Assembly: GCA_963666945.2 (NCBI GenBank)
Contig: CAXXRT010000054.1
Span: 3,236-67,235, forward strand
Direction: 5' to 3'
Source of the DNA: G963666945 sp963666945
GTDB taxonomy: Bacteria; Bacteroidota; Bacteroidia; Bacteroidales; Marinifilaceae
DNA: 64,000 bases
The translations under genes were made by a program, and so were the position numbers. Positions 17,692 to 26,557 of this stretch are shown one piece after another (positions within the stretch are counted from its first letter, which is position 1; each line of letters starts with the position of its first letter). Below the pieces are notes generated by a model. The model had not been told where the DNA came from. It saw only the letters and a program-made list of their open reading frames with translations, and did not search any database.

Positions 17692-18012
17692 ATGAGAAAG
17701 TTTCATATAAAGAAAGGCGATACCGTAGTGGTTAATGCTGGTGAGGATAAAGGTAAGCAAGGTAAAGTGCTAGAGGTAATTAGAGAAAAGGAGAGAGCTA
17801 TTGTTGAAGGAATCAACATGATGAGCAAACATACTAAGCCTAATGCTGCAAACCCTCAGGGTGGAATCGTTAAGACAGAGGCTCCTATTCATGTTTCAAA
17901 CCTTAATGTAGTTGATCCTACTTCAGGGAAAGGAACCAGGATAGGTCGCAAACTTAATGATGAGAATAAATTAGTTAGATATTCAAAAAAATCAGGGGAG
18001 GAGATTAAGTAA
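17692..18012 (+). CDS. rplX: 50S ribosomal protein L24
   Basis: 106 residues with an N-terminal KOW motif, HIKKGDTVVVNAGEDKGKQG, and PIHVSNLNVVDP. The stop overlaps the rplE start by one base. Confidence 0.97.
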   Translation: MRKFHIKKGDTVVVNAGEDKGKQGKVLEVIREKERAIVEGINMMSKHTKPNAANPQGGIVKTEAPIHVSNLNVVDPTSGKGTRIGRKLNDENKLVRYSKKSGEEIK

Positions 18013-18566
18013 TGACTTATATACCTACGCTTAAGACCAAATATACAGAGGAAGTATTACCAGCTTTGATGAAAGAGTTCGGTTACAAATCATGTATGCA
18101 GGCTCCCAGGTTGGAAAAGATTATTATTAACCAGGGATTAGGACAAGCTATTGCAGATAAGAAGCTTGTTGAATTCTCTATTAACGAGCTTACTGCTATA
18201 ACAGGGCAGAGAGCAGTTCCATGTAAATCAACAAAAGACGTATCTAACTTCAAGTTACGTAAAGATATGGTTATTGGTACCAAAGTTACTTTACGTAAAA
18301 AAAGAATGTACGAATTTCTTGAAAGATTTATAAATTCTTCTTTACCTCGAATTAGAGATTTTAAAGGTATTAACTCTAAACTTGATGGAAAAGGAAATTA
18401 TACTTTAGGTATAGAGGAGCAGATCATATTTCCAGAGATTGTGCTTGACAATGTGCACAAGATTATGGGTATGAATATTACATTTGTTACTTCGGCCGAT
18501 ACCGACGAAGAAGCATTTGCTCTACTTAAAGCATTTGGTTTACCGTTTAAAAACTTAAAAAAGTAA
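18012..18566 (+). CDS. rplE: 50S ribosomal protein L5
   Basis: 184 residues, 5S rRNA binder of the central protuberance. PRLEKIIINQGLGQA and SKLDGKGNYTLGIEEQIIFPE are diagnostic. Confidence 0.98.
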   Translation: MTYIPTLKTKYTEEVLPALMKEFGYKSCMQAPRLEKIIINQGLGQAIADKKLVEFSINELTAITGQRAVPCKSTKDVSNFKLRKDMVIGTKVTLRKKRMYEFLERFINSSLPRIRDFKGINSKLDGKGNYTLGIEEQIIFPEIVLDNVHKIMGMNITFVTSADTDEEAFALLKAFGLPFKNLKK

Positions 18567-18569
18567 GAG

Positions 18570-18839
18570 ATGGCAAAAGAATCAATGAAAGCCCGTGAAG
18601 TAAAGCGTGCAAAATTGGTAGAAAAGTACGCAGCTAAACGTGCTCAGCTTAAGGCTGAGGGCGATTATGAAGGCTTACAAAAGTTGCCTCGTAACGCTTC
18701 TCCTATTAGAATGCACAATCGTTGTAAACTGACAGGAAGACCAAGAGGTTACATGAGACAATTTGGTATAAGCAGGATATGTTTTAGAGAAATGGCTTCA
18801 GCAGGTTTGATACCTGGTGTTAAAAAAGCTAGTTGGTAA
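18570..18839 (+). CDS. rpsN: 30S ribosomal protein S14
   Basis: 89 residues; the longer zinc-independent form, since the CxxC pairs of the short form are missing. NRCKLTGRPRGYMRQFGISR is the family signature. Confidence 0.98.
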   Translation: MAKESMKAREVKRAKLVEKYAAKRAQLKAEGDYEGLQKLPRNASPIRMHNRCKLTGRPRGYMRQFGISRICFREMASAGLIPGVKKASW

Positions 18840-18859
18840 AATTTTTAAAAAGCTAGAAA

Positions 18860-19255
18860 ATGACAGATCCAATAGCAGATTACCTTACTCGTCTTAGAAA
18901 TGCCGTTAGTGCTAGGCATAAGGTAGTTGAAATTCCGGGCTCGAATATTAAGAGAGAGATGACAAAGATCCTTAAAGAGAAAGGGTACATCTTGAATTAT
19001 AAATTTATTGATGACGGATTACAGGGAGTGATCAAAATTGCTCTTAAGTATGATGCAGAGACTAGGACTCCTGCGATCAAAGGACTTAAGAGAGTTTCTA
19101 AGCCTGGTATGAGACAATACACAGGAGTTGAAGATATACCACGTGTTCTGAATGGACTAGGAGTTGCTATTTTGTCTACATCTCAAGGTGTGTTGACAGA
19201 TAAAGAGGCTCGTCAGAAAAATATAGGTGGTGAAGTTTTATGTTACGTATATTAA
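18860..19255 (+). CDS. rpsH: 30S ribosomal protein S8
   Basis: 131 residues. TDPIADYLTRLRNA start and the C-terminal LSTSQGVLTDKEARQKNIGG. In enterobacteria S8 represses the spc genes; no matching site was recognised. Confidence 0.98.
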   Translation: MTDPIADYLTRLRNAVSARHKVVEIPGSNIKREMTKILKEKGYILNYKFIDDGLQGVIKIALKYDAETRTPAIKGLKRVSKPGMRQYTGVEDIPRVLNGLGVAILSTSQGVLTDKEARQKNIGGEVLCYVY

Positions 19256-19272
19256 TGTAGGAGGAAAAGGAA

Positions 19273-19827
19273 ATGTCAAGAATTGGAAAATTACCGATAG
19301 ATCTACCTGCAGGAATTAACGTATCTGTATCTTCAGAAAATGTTGTAACAGTTAAGGGCCCAAAAGGAGAATTAACGCAAGCTGTTAATCCTGATATTTC
19401 AGTTAAGGTAGAGGATAATAAGATTATCGTTGAGCGTCCGTCTGATGAAAAGAACCACAAAGCCATGCACGGTCTTTACCGTTCGTTAATTAACAACATG
19501 GTTGTTGGTGTTTCTGAAGGATTTACAATTAAGCAGGAGCTTGTAGGTGTAGGTTATAGAGCAACTAACAAAGGACAACTTTTAGAGCTGGCTGTTGGTT
19601 ATTCTCACCCTATTATATTCGAGATTCCTAGTGAGGTTAAAGTTGAAGCAGTAACTGAAAAGCGTGCTAATCCAATCATTACATTGGAGAGTTGCGATAA
19701 GCAATTAGTGGGTCAGATTGCAGCTAAGATTAGATCGTTCAGAAAACCTGAACCATATAAGGGTAAAGGTATTAAGTTTGTTGGAGAACAGCTTAGAAGA
19801 AAAGCTGGTAAATCAGCAGGGAAGTAA
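19273..19827 (+). CDS. rplF: 50S ribosomal protein L6
   Basis: 184 residues. MSRIGKLPIDLPAG start, and PEPYKGKGIKFVGEQLRRKAGK, the C-terminal signature of L6. Confidence 0.98.
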   Translation: MSRIGKLPIDLPAGINVSVSSENVVTVKGPKGELTQAVNPDISVKVEDNKIIVERPSDEKNHKAMHGLYRSLINNMVVGVSEGFTIKQELVGVGYRATNKGQLLELAVGYSHPIIFEIPSEVKVEAVTEKRANPIITLESCDKQLVGQIAAKIRSFRKPEPYKGKGIKFVGEQLRRKAGKSAGK

Positions 19828-19846
19828 TTGATAAAATAAGTTAATT

Positions 19847-20203
19847 ATGGCTTTATCTAAAAAAGACAGACGCATAAGGATTAAAAATAGAATCCGTAAT
19901 GTAATTTCGGGTACAGCAGAGAGGCCTCGTATGACCGTTTTCAGGTCAAATAAGCAAATCTCTGTTCAAATCATTGATGATGTAGCCGGGAAGACTCTAG
20001 TAGCTGTTTCTTCTCTAAGCAAGGCTTTTGCCGAGAAAAAGGTTACTAAAACTGAACAAGCAGCATTAGTTGGAACAGCGATTGCTGAGGGTGCAAAGGC
20101 TGCAGGTATCGAAACTGTAGTATTTGACAGAAATGGTTATTTGTATCATGGCAGAGTAAAATCATTAGCTGATGCTGCTCGTAATGCTGGCCTTAAATTT
20201 TAA
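19847..20203 (+). CDS. rplR: 50S ribosomal protein L18
   Basis: 118 residues, 5S rRNA binding. RPRMTVFRSNKQISVQIIDD and the C-terminal YHGRVKSLADAARNAGLKF. Confidence 0.98.
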   Translation: MALSKKDRRIRIKNRIRNVISGTAERPRMTVFRSNKQISVQIIDDVAGKTLVAVSSLSKAFAEKKVTKTEQAALVGTAIAEGAKAAGIETVVFDRNGYLYHGRVKSLADAARNAGLKF

Positions 20204-20208
20204 TAGCT

Positions 20209-20724
20209 ATGGCAGAGATGAAGAAAGTAAAAAATACAAGTGATCTTGAATTAAAAGATAGATTGGTAGCGATAAACAGAGTTACGAAAGTTACTAAGGG
20301 TGGAAGAACATTTAGTTTTTCTGCAATAGTAGTAGTAGGTAACGAGAATGGTATTGTAGGATGGGGACTTGGTAAAGCAGGTGAAGTTACTACTGCTATT
20401 TCTAAAGCTGTTGAGACTGCTAAGAAGAATCTTGTAAAAGTACCAGTTATTAAAGGTACAATTCCTCATGAGCAAGAAGCTAAATTTGGTGGAGCTAGAG
20501 TTCTTATCAAACCTGCTTCTCATGGTACCGGAGTAAAGGCTGGTGGTGCTATGCGTGCAGTACTTGAGAGCGTAGGTGTTACTGATGTACTTGCTAAATC
20601 TAAAGGTTCATCTAATCCTCACAATCTTGTTAAAGCTACAATAGAAGCTTTAACTGAACTGAGAGACGCTTACACTGTGGCCGCTCACAGAGGTGTATCT
20701 CTAGACAAAGTGTTTAACGGATAA
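20209..20724 (+). CDS. rpsE: 30S ribosomal protein S5
   Basis: 171 residues. Double-stranded-RNA-like N-domain, FSFSAIVVVGNENGIVGWG with GLGKAGEVTTAI, then GTGVKAGGAMRAVLESVGV. Confidence 0.98.
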   Translation: MAEMKKVKNTSDLELKDRLVAINRVTKVTKGGRTFSFSAIVVVGNENGIVGWGLGKAGEVTTAISKAVETAKKNLVKVPVIKGTIPHEQEAKFGGARVLIKPASHGTGVKAGGAMRAVLESVGVTDVLAKSKGSSNPHNLVKATIEALTELRDAYTVAAHRGVSLDKVFNG

Positions 20725-20736
20725 TACTTAAATAAG

Positions 20737-20919
20737 ATGGCTAAGATAAAAGTTACTCAGTTGAGAAGTAAAATAGGAAGTAGCGCACGCCAAAAGAAAA
20801 CTATTGAAGCACTAGGATTGAAAAAAATCAATTATAGTGTTGTGCACGAAGCTACTCCTCAGATAAAAGGTATGGTAGAGAAAGTAAAACATCTTGTTTC
20901 TATCGAGGAAGTAAAATAA
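20737..20919 (+). CDS. rpmD: 50S ribosomal protein L30
   Basis: 60 residues. IKVTQLRSKIGSSARQKKT and ALGLKKINYSVVHEATPQIKG are the whole conserved core. Confidence 0.97.
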   Translation: MAKIKVTQLRSKIGSSARQKKTIEALGLKKINYSVVHEATPQIKGMVEKVKHLVSIEEVK

Positions 20920-20944
20920 TTGTTAAATTGTTATACCGCGAATT

Positions 20945-21391
20945 ATGGATTTAAGTAGCTTAAAACCGGCAGAAGGTTCTATACACAAGGAGAAAAGAAT
21001 TGGCCGTGGCCAAGGTTCTGGTAAAGGGGGAACTTCAACCAGAGGACACAAAGGAGCTAAATCTAGATCTGGTTACTCAAAAAAGATTGGTTTTGAGGGT
21101 GGTCAGATGCCGTTGCAGCGTAGAGTACCTAAATACGGTTTTAAAAATATTAATAGAAAAGAATATAAGGCTATTAACGTTGGAATTCTTCAGGCATTAG
21201 CTGAAAGAGATAATCTTACAGTTATTGATAGGGAGGCTTTAATGAGTGCTGGTCTTATTTCTAAAAATGATTTAGTTAAGATCTTGGGCGACGGAAATTT
21301 GAGCGTTAAGCTTGAAGTTAAAGCACATGCTTTTTCAAAGTCTGCTCAAGCTGCAATTGAGTCTGCAGAAGGTACTGTAGTTAAATTGTAA
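20945..21391 (+). CDS. rplO: 50S ribosomal protein L15
   Basis: 148 residues. Glycine-rich N-terminus RIGRGQGSGKGGTSTRGHKG, then GGQMPLQRRVPKYGF. Followed by a 98-base spacer with a large stem-loop before secY. Confidence 0.98.
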   Translation: MDLSSLKPAEGSIHKEKRIGRGQGSGKGGTSTRGHKGAKSRSGYSKKIGFEGGQMPLQRRVPKYGFKNINRKEYKAINVGILQALAERDNLTVIDREALMSAGLISKNDLVKILGDGNLSVKLEVKAHAFSKSAQAAIESAEGTVVKL

Positions 21392-21407
21392 GTTTGATGA
21401 TATTTAA

Positions 21408-21467
21408 GATTCATTTTAGTTGTTTTCCAATAATTTTATTATTTTTGGAAACAACTAAAAATGAATC
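21408..21467 (+). other. Large stem-loop between rplO and secY
   Basis: Two 22-base arms, 21408-21429 and 21446-21467, are near-perfect inverted copies (GATTCATTTTAG... against ...CTAAAAATGAATC) that differ only in the length of T/A runs, with a 16-base AT loop. There is no U-tract right after it, so it looks more like an attenuator, mRNA processing or stability element separating ribosomal genes from secY than a simple terminator. Confidence 0.6.
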
Positions 21468-21489
21468 AAAGTAAAAAAGCATAATATCT

Positions 21490-22833
21490 ATGAAATTAGT
21501 CGACACATTAAAAAACATCTGGAAAATTGAAGACCTAAAGGCTAGAATTTTGACTACCCTTGGTCTTATTTTGGTTTATAGATTAGGTACTGAAATAGTA
21601 TTACCTGGTGTAGATCCTGCTCAATTGCAGGCCTTGCAGGAACAAACTTCCAAAGGAGTATTGGGCTTGCTTGATATGTTCTCAGGTGGTGCATTTTCAC
21701 GTGCATCTATATTTGCGTTAGGTATCATGCCTTATATCTCTGCATCTATTGTTGTTCAATTATTGGGAATAGCTGTTCCTTATTTTCAGAAATTACAAAA
21801 GGAGGGTGAGAGTGGTAGACGTAAAATCAACCAGATTACAAGGTATTTGACAGTTATTATCCTTATTTTACAAGGGTCGGCTTATTTAACAAACTTGCAT
21901 GCTCAGTTACCTGATCAGGCATTTGTATTGAAAGGTACATTCTTTACTTTTTCTTCAATTGCTATTCTTGCAGCGGGTTCAATGTTTATTATGTGGCTTG
22001 GAGAAAGAATTACTGACAAAGGAATTGGAAATGGTATTTCAATCATAATCATGATAGGTATCATTGCTCGTCTACCATTTGCATTTTTTGCAGAGCTTGG
22101 TTCCAGAGTAAATGAAAAAGGAGGCGGAGGTCTCGTTGCCTTGGTTGTTGAGTTAGTTATACTATTCCTTATTTTTGCTGCAACAATATTGCTGATTCAG
22201 GGAACAAGAAAAGTTCCGGTACAGTACGCTAAGCGTATTGTTGGTAATAAGCAATATGGAGGAGTTCGTCAGTATATTCCATTAAAAATTAATGCTGCTG
22301 GTGTTATGCCAATCATTTTCGCTCAGGCGATAATGTTTCTTCCGATGGCTTTTGTGAATTATTCAGATTCAGATACAGCTACCGGTATTGCAGCTATATT
22401 TTCTAACCATACTGGTTTTTGGTATAATTTCACTTTCTTTATGATGATTGTATTGTTTACTTATTTTTATACAGCGATTACAATTAATCCAATGCAGATG
22501 GCAGAGGATATGAAAAGAAATGGTGGATTTGTTCCTGGAATTAAGCCTGGAAAGAAAACAATGGAGTTTCTTGATACAATAATGTCACGTATTACTTTGC
22601 CGGGATCTATTTTTCTTGGTTTAGTAGCGATATTACCTGCCTTTGCAATGATGGCTGGTGTTAATACTCAGTTTGCTTACTTTTATGGAGGAACATCACT
22701 GCTGATTTTAGTTGGTGTAGTCCTTGATACATTACAGCAAATTGAATCTCACTTGCTAATGCGTCATTACGATGGTTTGATGAAATCAGGTAGAATATCT
22801 GGTAAATCTGCAGGTGGTCCTGCTGCATATTAA
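21490..22833 (+). CDS. secY: Preprotein translocase subunit SecY
   Basis: 447-residue inner-membrane channel protein, ten predicted membrane spans. Conserved GGAFSRASIFALGIMPYISAS, the cytoplasmic loop GTRKVPVQYAKRIVG and the C-terminal NPMQMAEDMKRNGGFVPGI. Exports every signal-peptide protein in this window. Confidence 0.97.
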   Translation: MKLVDTLKNIWKIEDLKARILTTLGLILVYRLGTEIVLPGVDPAQLQALQEQTSKGVLGLLDMFSGGAFSRASIFALGIMPYISASIVVQLLGIAVPYFQKLQKEGESGRRKINQITRYLTVIILILQGSAYLTNLHAQLPDQAFVLKGTFFTFSSIAILAAGSMFIMWLGERITDKGIGNGISIIIMIGIIARLPFAFFAELGSRVNEKGGGGLVALVVELVILFLIFAATILLIQGTRKVPVQYAKRIVGNKQYGGVRQYIPLKINAAGVMPIIFAQAIMFLPMAFVNYSDSDTATGIAAIFSNHTGFWYNFTFFMMIVLFTYFYTAITINPMQMAEDMKRNGGFVPGIKPGKKTMEFLDTIMSRITLPGSIFLGLVAILPAFAMMAGVNTQFAYFYGGTSLLILVGVVLDTLQQIESHLLMRHYDGLMKSGRISGKSAGGPAAY

Positions 22834-22856
22834 AATATTTTTATTTTCTTTGCAGC

Positions 22857-23636
22857 ATGATTTACATTAAAACACATGAAGAAATTGAGTTACTTCGAGA
22901 AAGTAACATGATGGTAGGACGTACTTTGGGTGAGATGGCCAAGGTTATCAAGCCCGGTGTTACTACTTTGGAGTTGGATAAGATTGCAGAAGAATTTATA
23001 CGAGATAATGGAGGAGAACCAGGTTTTCTTGGTTACGATGGATTTCCGAATACCCTGTGTATTTCTGTAAATGAGCAGGTTGTTCACGGAATTCCATCTT
23101 CTTATTCAATAAAGGATGGTGATGTAGTAAGTATTGATTGTGGGGTATTGAAGAATGGCTTTTATGGAGATAGTGCTTATACCTTTGCAGTAGGAGATGT
23201 TGACCCTAAAGTTCGAAAACTGTTGGAGGTCACCAAAGAATCTCTTTACAAGGGTATAGAAATGGCTTCAGAAGGGAATCGCATTGGAGATATTGGTTAT
23301 GCCGTTCAACAACATGCTGAGTCAAATGGTTTCTCTGTGGTAAGAGAACTAGTAGGTCATGGAGTTGGTAGAGATATGCACGAAGAACCTCAAGTTCCTA
23401 ATTATGGTCGTAGAGGACATGGTGTGAAGTTGAAAGAAGGAATGGTCATTGCAATAGAGCCAATGATCAATATTGGGAAGCGTGGAGTTTTTCAGGCTGA
23501 AGACGGATGGACAATTATCACAAAAGATCGTTTGCCTTCGGCTCATTTTGAGCATACTATTGCAGTTGGTAAGGGTCAGGCTGATATATTATCAAGTTTT
23601 GAATACATTGAAGTTGTATTAAATAAAAGCAAGTAA
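22857..23636 (+). CDS. map: Methionine aminopeptidase, type I
   Basis: 259 residues; removes N-terminal Met from new proteins. Metal ligands appear in SIDCGVLKNGFYGDSAYTF (two Asp), GHGVGRDMHEEP (His), AIEPMI (Glu) and FEHTIAV (Glu). It follows secY directly; adk, present here in E. coli relatives and Firmicutes, is missing. Confidence 0.97.
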   Translation: MIYIKTHEEIELLRESNMMVGRTLGEMAKVIKPGVTTLELDKIAEEFIRDNGGEPGFLGYDGFPNTLCISVNEQVVHGIPSSYSIKDGDVVSIDCGVLKNGFYGDSAYTFAVGDVDPKVRKLLEVTKESLYKGIEMASEGNRIGDIGYAVQQHAESNGFSVVRELVGHGVGRDMHEEPQVPNYGRRGHGVKLKEGMVIAIEPMINIGKRGVFQAEDGWTIITKDRLPSAHFEHTIAVGKGQADILSSFEYIEVVLNKSK

Positions 23637-23639
23637 TTT

Positions 23640-23861
23640 ATGGCAAAACAGCCTTCAATAGAGCAAGATGGTGTAATCACCGAGGCATTGTCAAATGCAA
23701 TGTTTAGAGTTGAGTTGGAGAACGGTCATGTGATTACAGCTCACATTTCTGGTAAAATGCGTATGCACTATATCAAGATTTTACCTGGAGATAAGGTTAA
23801 GGTAGAAATGTCTCCTTATGACCTAACCAAAGGTAGGATTACGTTTAGATACAAAAACTAA
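23640..23861 (+). CDS. infA: Translation initiation factor IF-1
   Basis: 73 residues, one OB fold. EQDGVITEALSNAMFRVEL, ENGHVITAHISGKMR and RITFRYK end. Starts 3 bases after map. Confidence 0.97.
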   Translation: MAKQPSIEQDGVITEALSNAMFRVELENGHVITAHISGKMRMHYIKILPGDKVKVEMSPYDLTKGRITFRYKN

Positions 23862-23874
23862 TAAATAGGATAAA

Positions 23875-23991
23875 ATGAAGGTAAGAGCATCTGTTAAAAA
23901 GCGTACTGCCGATTGTAAAATTGTCAGGAGAAAGGGACGTATTTACGTTATTAACAAGAAGAATCCTAAGTTTAAACAACGTCAGGGATAA
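23875..23991 (+). CDS. rpmJ: 50S ribosomal protein L36
   Basis: 38 residues, too short for most ORF listings. MKVRASVKKRT, then RRKGRIYVINKKNPKFKQ. Of the four zinc ligands of the classical form only one cysteine (DCKIV) remains, so this is the zinc-free type usual in Bacteroidota. It lies between infA and rpsM, the conserved place. Confidence 0.97.
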   Translation: MKVRASVKKRTADCKIVRRKGRIYVINKKNPKFKQRQG

Positions 23992-24021
23992 TTAGTAACT
24001 AAAATTAAATAGTTTAGGTTT

Positions 24022-24402
24022 ATGGCAAGAATCGTTGGAGTTGATTTACCCTCAAATAAAAGAGGGGAAATCGCATTAACCTATATTTTTGGTATAGGTA
24101 GAAGTAGTGCCAGAGATATCTTAGAAGAGGCTGGCATCGATTATAATACCAAGGTAAAAGATTGGAATGACGATCAATTAACTGCTGTTAGAAAAATCAT
24201 TAACAGTGAAGAGTATAAGGTTGAAGGTGAACTTCGATCTGTAATTCAGTTAAACATCAAGCGATTGATGGACATTGGTTGTTACCGAGGTATTAGACAC
24301 CGTGTAGGACTTCCTGTAAGAGGTCAAAGTACTAAAAATAATGCACGTACTAGAAAAGGTAAGAAAAAGACCGTTGCAAATAAAAAGAAAGCAGGTAAAT
24401 AA
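24022..24402 (+). CDS. rpsM: 30S ribosomal protein S13
   Basis: 126 residues. ARIVGVDLPSNKRGEIALTY, IGRSSARDIL and the tail GLPVRGQSTKNNARTRKGKK. Confidence 0.98.
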   Translation: MARIVGVDLPSNKRGEIALTYIFGIGRSSARDILEEAGIDYNTKVKDWNDDQLTAVRKIINSEEYKVEGELRSVIQLNIKRLMDIGCYRGIRHRVGLPVRGQSTKNNARTRKGKKKTVANKKKAGK

Positions 24403-24417
24403 TTGAGATTTTAAGTT

Positions 24418-24807
24418 ATGGCAAAGAAATCAGCTTCAACCAGAAAACGGGTAGTAAAAATCGAACCTGTTGGACAAGCACACATTCATTCTTCGTTTAA
24501 CAACATCATCATTTCGTTGACAAACAACAGCGGTCAGGTAATTTCCTGGTCCTCTGCTGGAAAGATGGGTTTTAGAGGATCTAAGAAGAATACTCCTTAT
24601 GCTGCGCAGACAGCTGCTACAGATTGTGCTAAAGTAGCCTTTGATCTTGGATTAAGAAAGGTTAAAGTTTTTGTAAAGGGACCAGGTAACGGTCGTGAAT
24701 CTGCTATAAGAGCTATCCATTCTTCAGGAATAGAAGTTAGTGAAATAGTAGATGTAACTCCACTACCACATAACGGATGTCGTCCTCCAAAGAGACGTCG
24801 TGTTTAA
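24418..24807 (+). CDS. rpsK: 30S ribosomal protein S11
   Basis: 129 residues. AHIHSSFNNIIISLTNNSG and the C-terminal VTPLPHNGCRPPKRRRV are diagnostic. Confidence 0.98.
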   Translation: MAKKSASTRKRVVKIEPVGQAHIHSSFNNIIISLTNNSGQVISWSSAGKMGFRGSKKNTPYAAQTAATDCAKVAFDLGLRKVKVFVKGPGNGRESAIRAIHSSGIEVSEIVDVTPLPHNGCRPPKRRRV

Positions 24808-24936
24808 TGTTGTGTTATAAGAATTATTAATAGTTAAATAGATTGGTTTTTTATCAGTTAGCTATCCTCTCAAGTAACGCGGCTGAGAAACTAATAAAGA
24901 ACTAAGCAGTATAAGGAAAATTAAAAATTAGAAGAA
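24808..24936 (+). other. Candidate S4 leader between rpsK and rpsD
   Basis: A 129-base spacer, the longest within the alpha part. It contains a small stem TCTCA (24868-24872) / TGAGA (24884-24888) with an 11-base loop, and several competing AGTTAG/AACTAA complements that could form alternative or pseudoknotted pairings. S4 commonly autoregulates through such leaders, and predicted S4 leaders exist for Bacteroidia. Fold and function are inferred. Confidence 0.4.
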
Positions 24937-25545
24937 ATGGCTAGATATACTGGACCAAAATCGAAAATTGCAAGAAAATTTGGCGAGCCTATTTTCGGAC
25001 CGGATAAAGCATTTGAACACAAAAATTATCCTCCCGGACAGCACGGGAACAGCCGCCGCAGAAAGAAAACATCTGAATATGGTATTCAGTTGAAAGAAAA
25101 GCAAAAAGCTAAATATACTTACGGTGTATTAGAGAAACAATTCCGTAGAGTATTTGACAAAGCTGAGAGAAGTAAAGGTATTACAGGTGAGGTGCTAGTA
25201 CAATTGTTGGAATGTCGTTTAGATAACGTAGTGTATCGTTTAGGATTAGCATCTTCAAGACCTGCAGCCAGACAGCTGGTAAGTCATAAGCATATTGTAG
25301 TAAACGGTAAAGTTTGTAATATACCTTCTTACTCAGTACGTCCTGGAGAAATTATTGGCGTTCGTGAGAAATCTAAATCTCTTGAAGTGATTACTGAGTC
25401 TTTATCAACATCTAGGTTCTCTAAATCTTCATGGCTAGAGTGGGATAATGCTTCTATGAGCGGAAAATTCCTTAATGTACCTGAAAGAACTGAGATTCCT
25501 GAGAACATTAAAGAACAGTTAATTGTAGAATTATATTCTAAGTAA
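24937..25545 (+). CDS. rpsD: 30S ribosomal protein S4
   Basis: 202 residues, assembly initiator and usual autorepressor of alpha genes. ARYTGPKSKIARKFGEP start, PGQHGNSRRRK, and the S4 RNA-binding domain LECRLDNVVYRLGLASSRPA. The cysteine zinc motif of some S4 proteins is absent. Confidence 0.98.
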   Translation: MARYTGPKSKIARKFGEPIFGPDKAFEHKNYPPGQHGNSRRRKKTSEYGIQLKEKQKAKYTYGVLEKQFRRVFDKAERSKGITGEVLVQLLECRLDNVVYRLGLASSRPAARQLVSHKHIVVNGKVCNIPSYSVRPGEIIGVREKSKSLEVITESLSTSRFSKSSWLEWDNASMSGKFLNVPERTEIPENIKEQLIVELYSK

Positions 25546-25558
25546 TAAATAATATTTT

Positions 25559-26551
25559 ATGGCAATATTAGCTTTCCAGAAACCGGACAAAGTTATCATG
25601 CTAGAATCTGATGCAAGGAACGGAAAATTTGAATTTCGTCCATTGGAGCCTGGTTATGGTATCACAATTGGTAATGCTCTAAGGCGAATACTTTTATCTT
25701 CACTTGAAGGTTTTGCTATTACCTCAATAAAAATACAAGGTGTAGATCATGAATTTGCCACTATTCCGGGGGTTATCGAAGATGTAACAGAGATAATCCT
25801 GAATCTGAAGCAAGTTCGGTTTAAACAAAAAGTTGAAGAAGTTGAGAATGAAAAGCTAACTGTTCTTGTTTCTGGTCAGGAATCCTTCACAGCTGGAGAT
25901 ATAAACAGGTTTTTAACCGGTTTTGAAGTATTAAATCCTGAATTAGTTATTTGCAATATGGATTCCAGCGTGAATCTACAGATAGAATTGTCAATTAACA
26001 AAGGCAGGGGATACGTTCCGGCAAATGAAAATATGCCTATGGAGGCAGAGATTGGTTTAATTCCGATCGATGCAATTTACACTCCAATTAAGAATGTAAA
26101 ATATTCTGTTGAGAACTATCGTGTTGAGCAGAAAACAGATTATGAAAAACTTGTTTTCGATATTCAGACAGATGGTTCAATTCATCCGAAAGATGCTCTT
26201 AAAGAAGCAGCTAAGATTCTTATTTATCACTTTATGTTGTTTTCTGATGAAAAGATTACTCTTGATTCTGATGACAAATACGGTAATGAAGAGTTCGATG
26301 AAGAAGTATTGCACATGCGTCAACTTCTTAAGACTAAATTAGTTGATATGGATTTGTCGGTACGTGCGCTTAATTGCTTGAAAGCTGCTGATGTTGAGAC
26401 TCTTGGAGAGTTAGTTCAGTTTAATCGTAACGATCTTCTTAAATTCAGAAATTTTGGTAAGAAATCATTAACTGAGTTAGAAGCTCTTCTTGAGAACAAT
26501 AATCTTAATTTCGGTATGGATATTTCGAAGTATAAATTAGACAAGGAATAG
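25559..26551 (+). CDS. rpoA: RNA polymerase alpha subunit
   Basis: 330 residues. N-terminal domain with FRPLEPGYGITIGNALRRIL, linker, and C-terminal DNA-contacting domain LSVRALNCLKAADVETLGEL followed by NFGKKSLTELE. Standard length. Confidence 0.98.
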   Translation: MAILAFQKPDKVIMLESDARNGKFEFRPLEPGYGITIGNALRRILLSSLEGFAITSIKIQGVDHEFATIPGVIEDVTEIILNLKQVRFKQKVEEVENEKLTVLVSGQESFTAGDINRFLTGFEVLNPELVICNMDSSVNLQIELSINKGRGYVPANENMPMEAEIGLIPIDAIYTPIKNVKYSVENYRVEQKTDYEKLVFDIQTDGSIHPKDALKEAAKILIYHFMLFSDEKITLDSDDKYGNEEFDEEVLHMRQLLKTKLVDMDLSVRALNCLKAADVETLGELVQFNRNDLLKFRNFGKKSLTELEALLENNNLNFGMDISKYKLDKE

Positions 26552-26557
26552 GATAAG

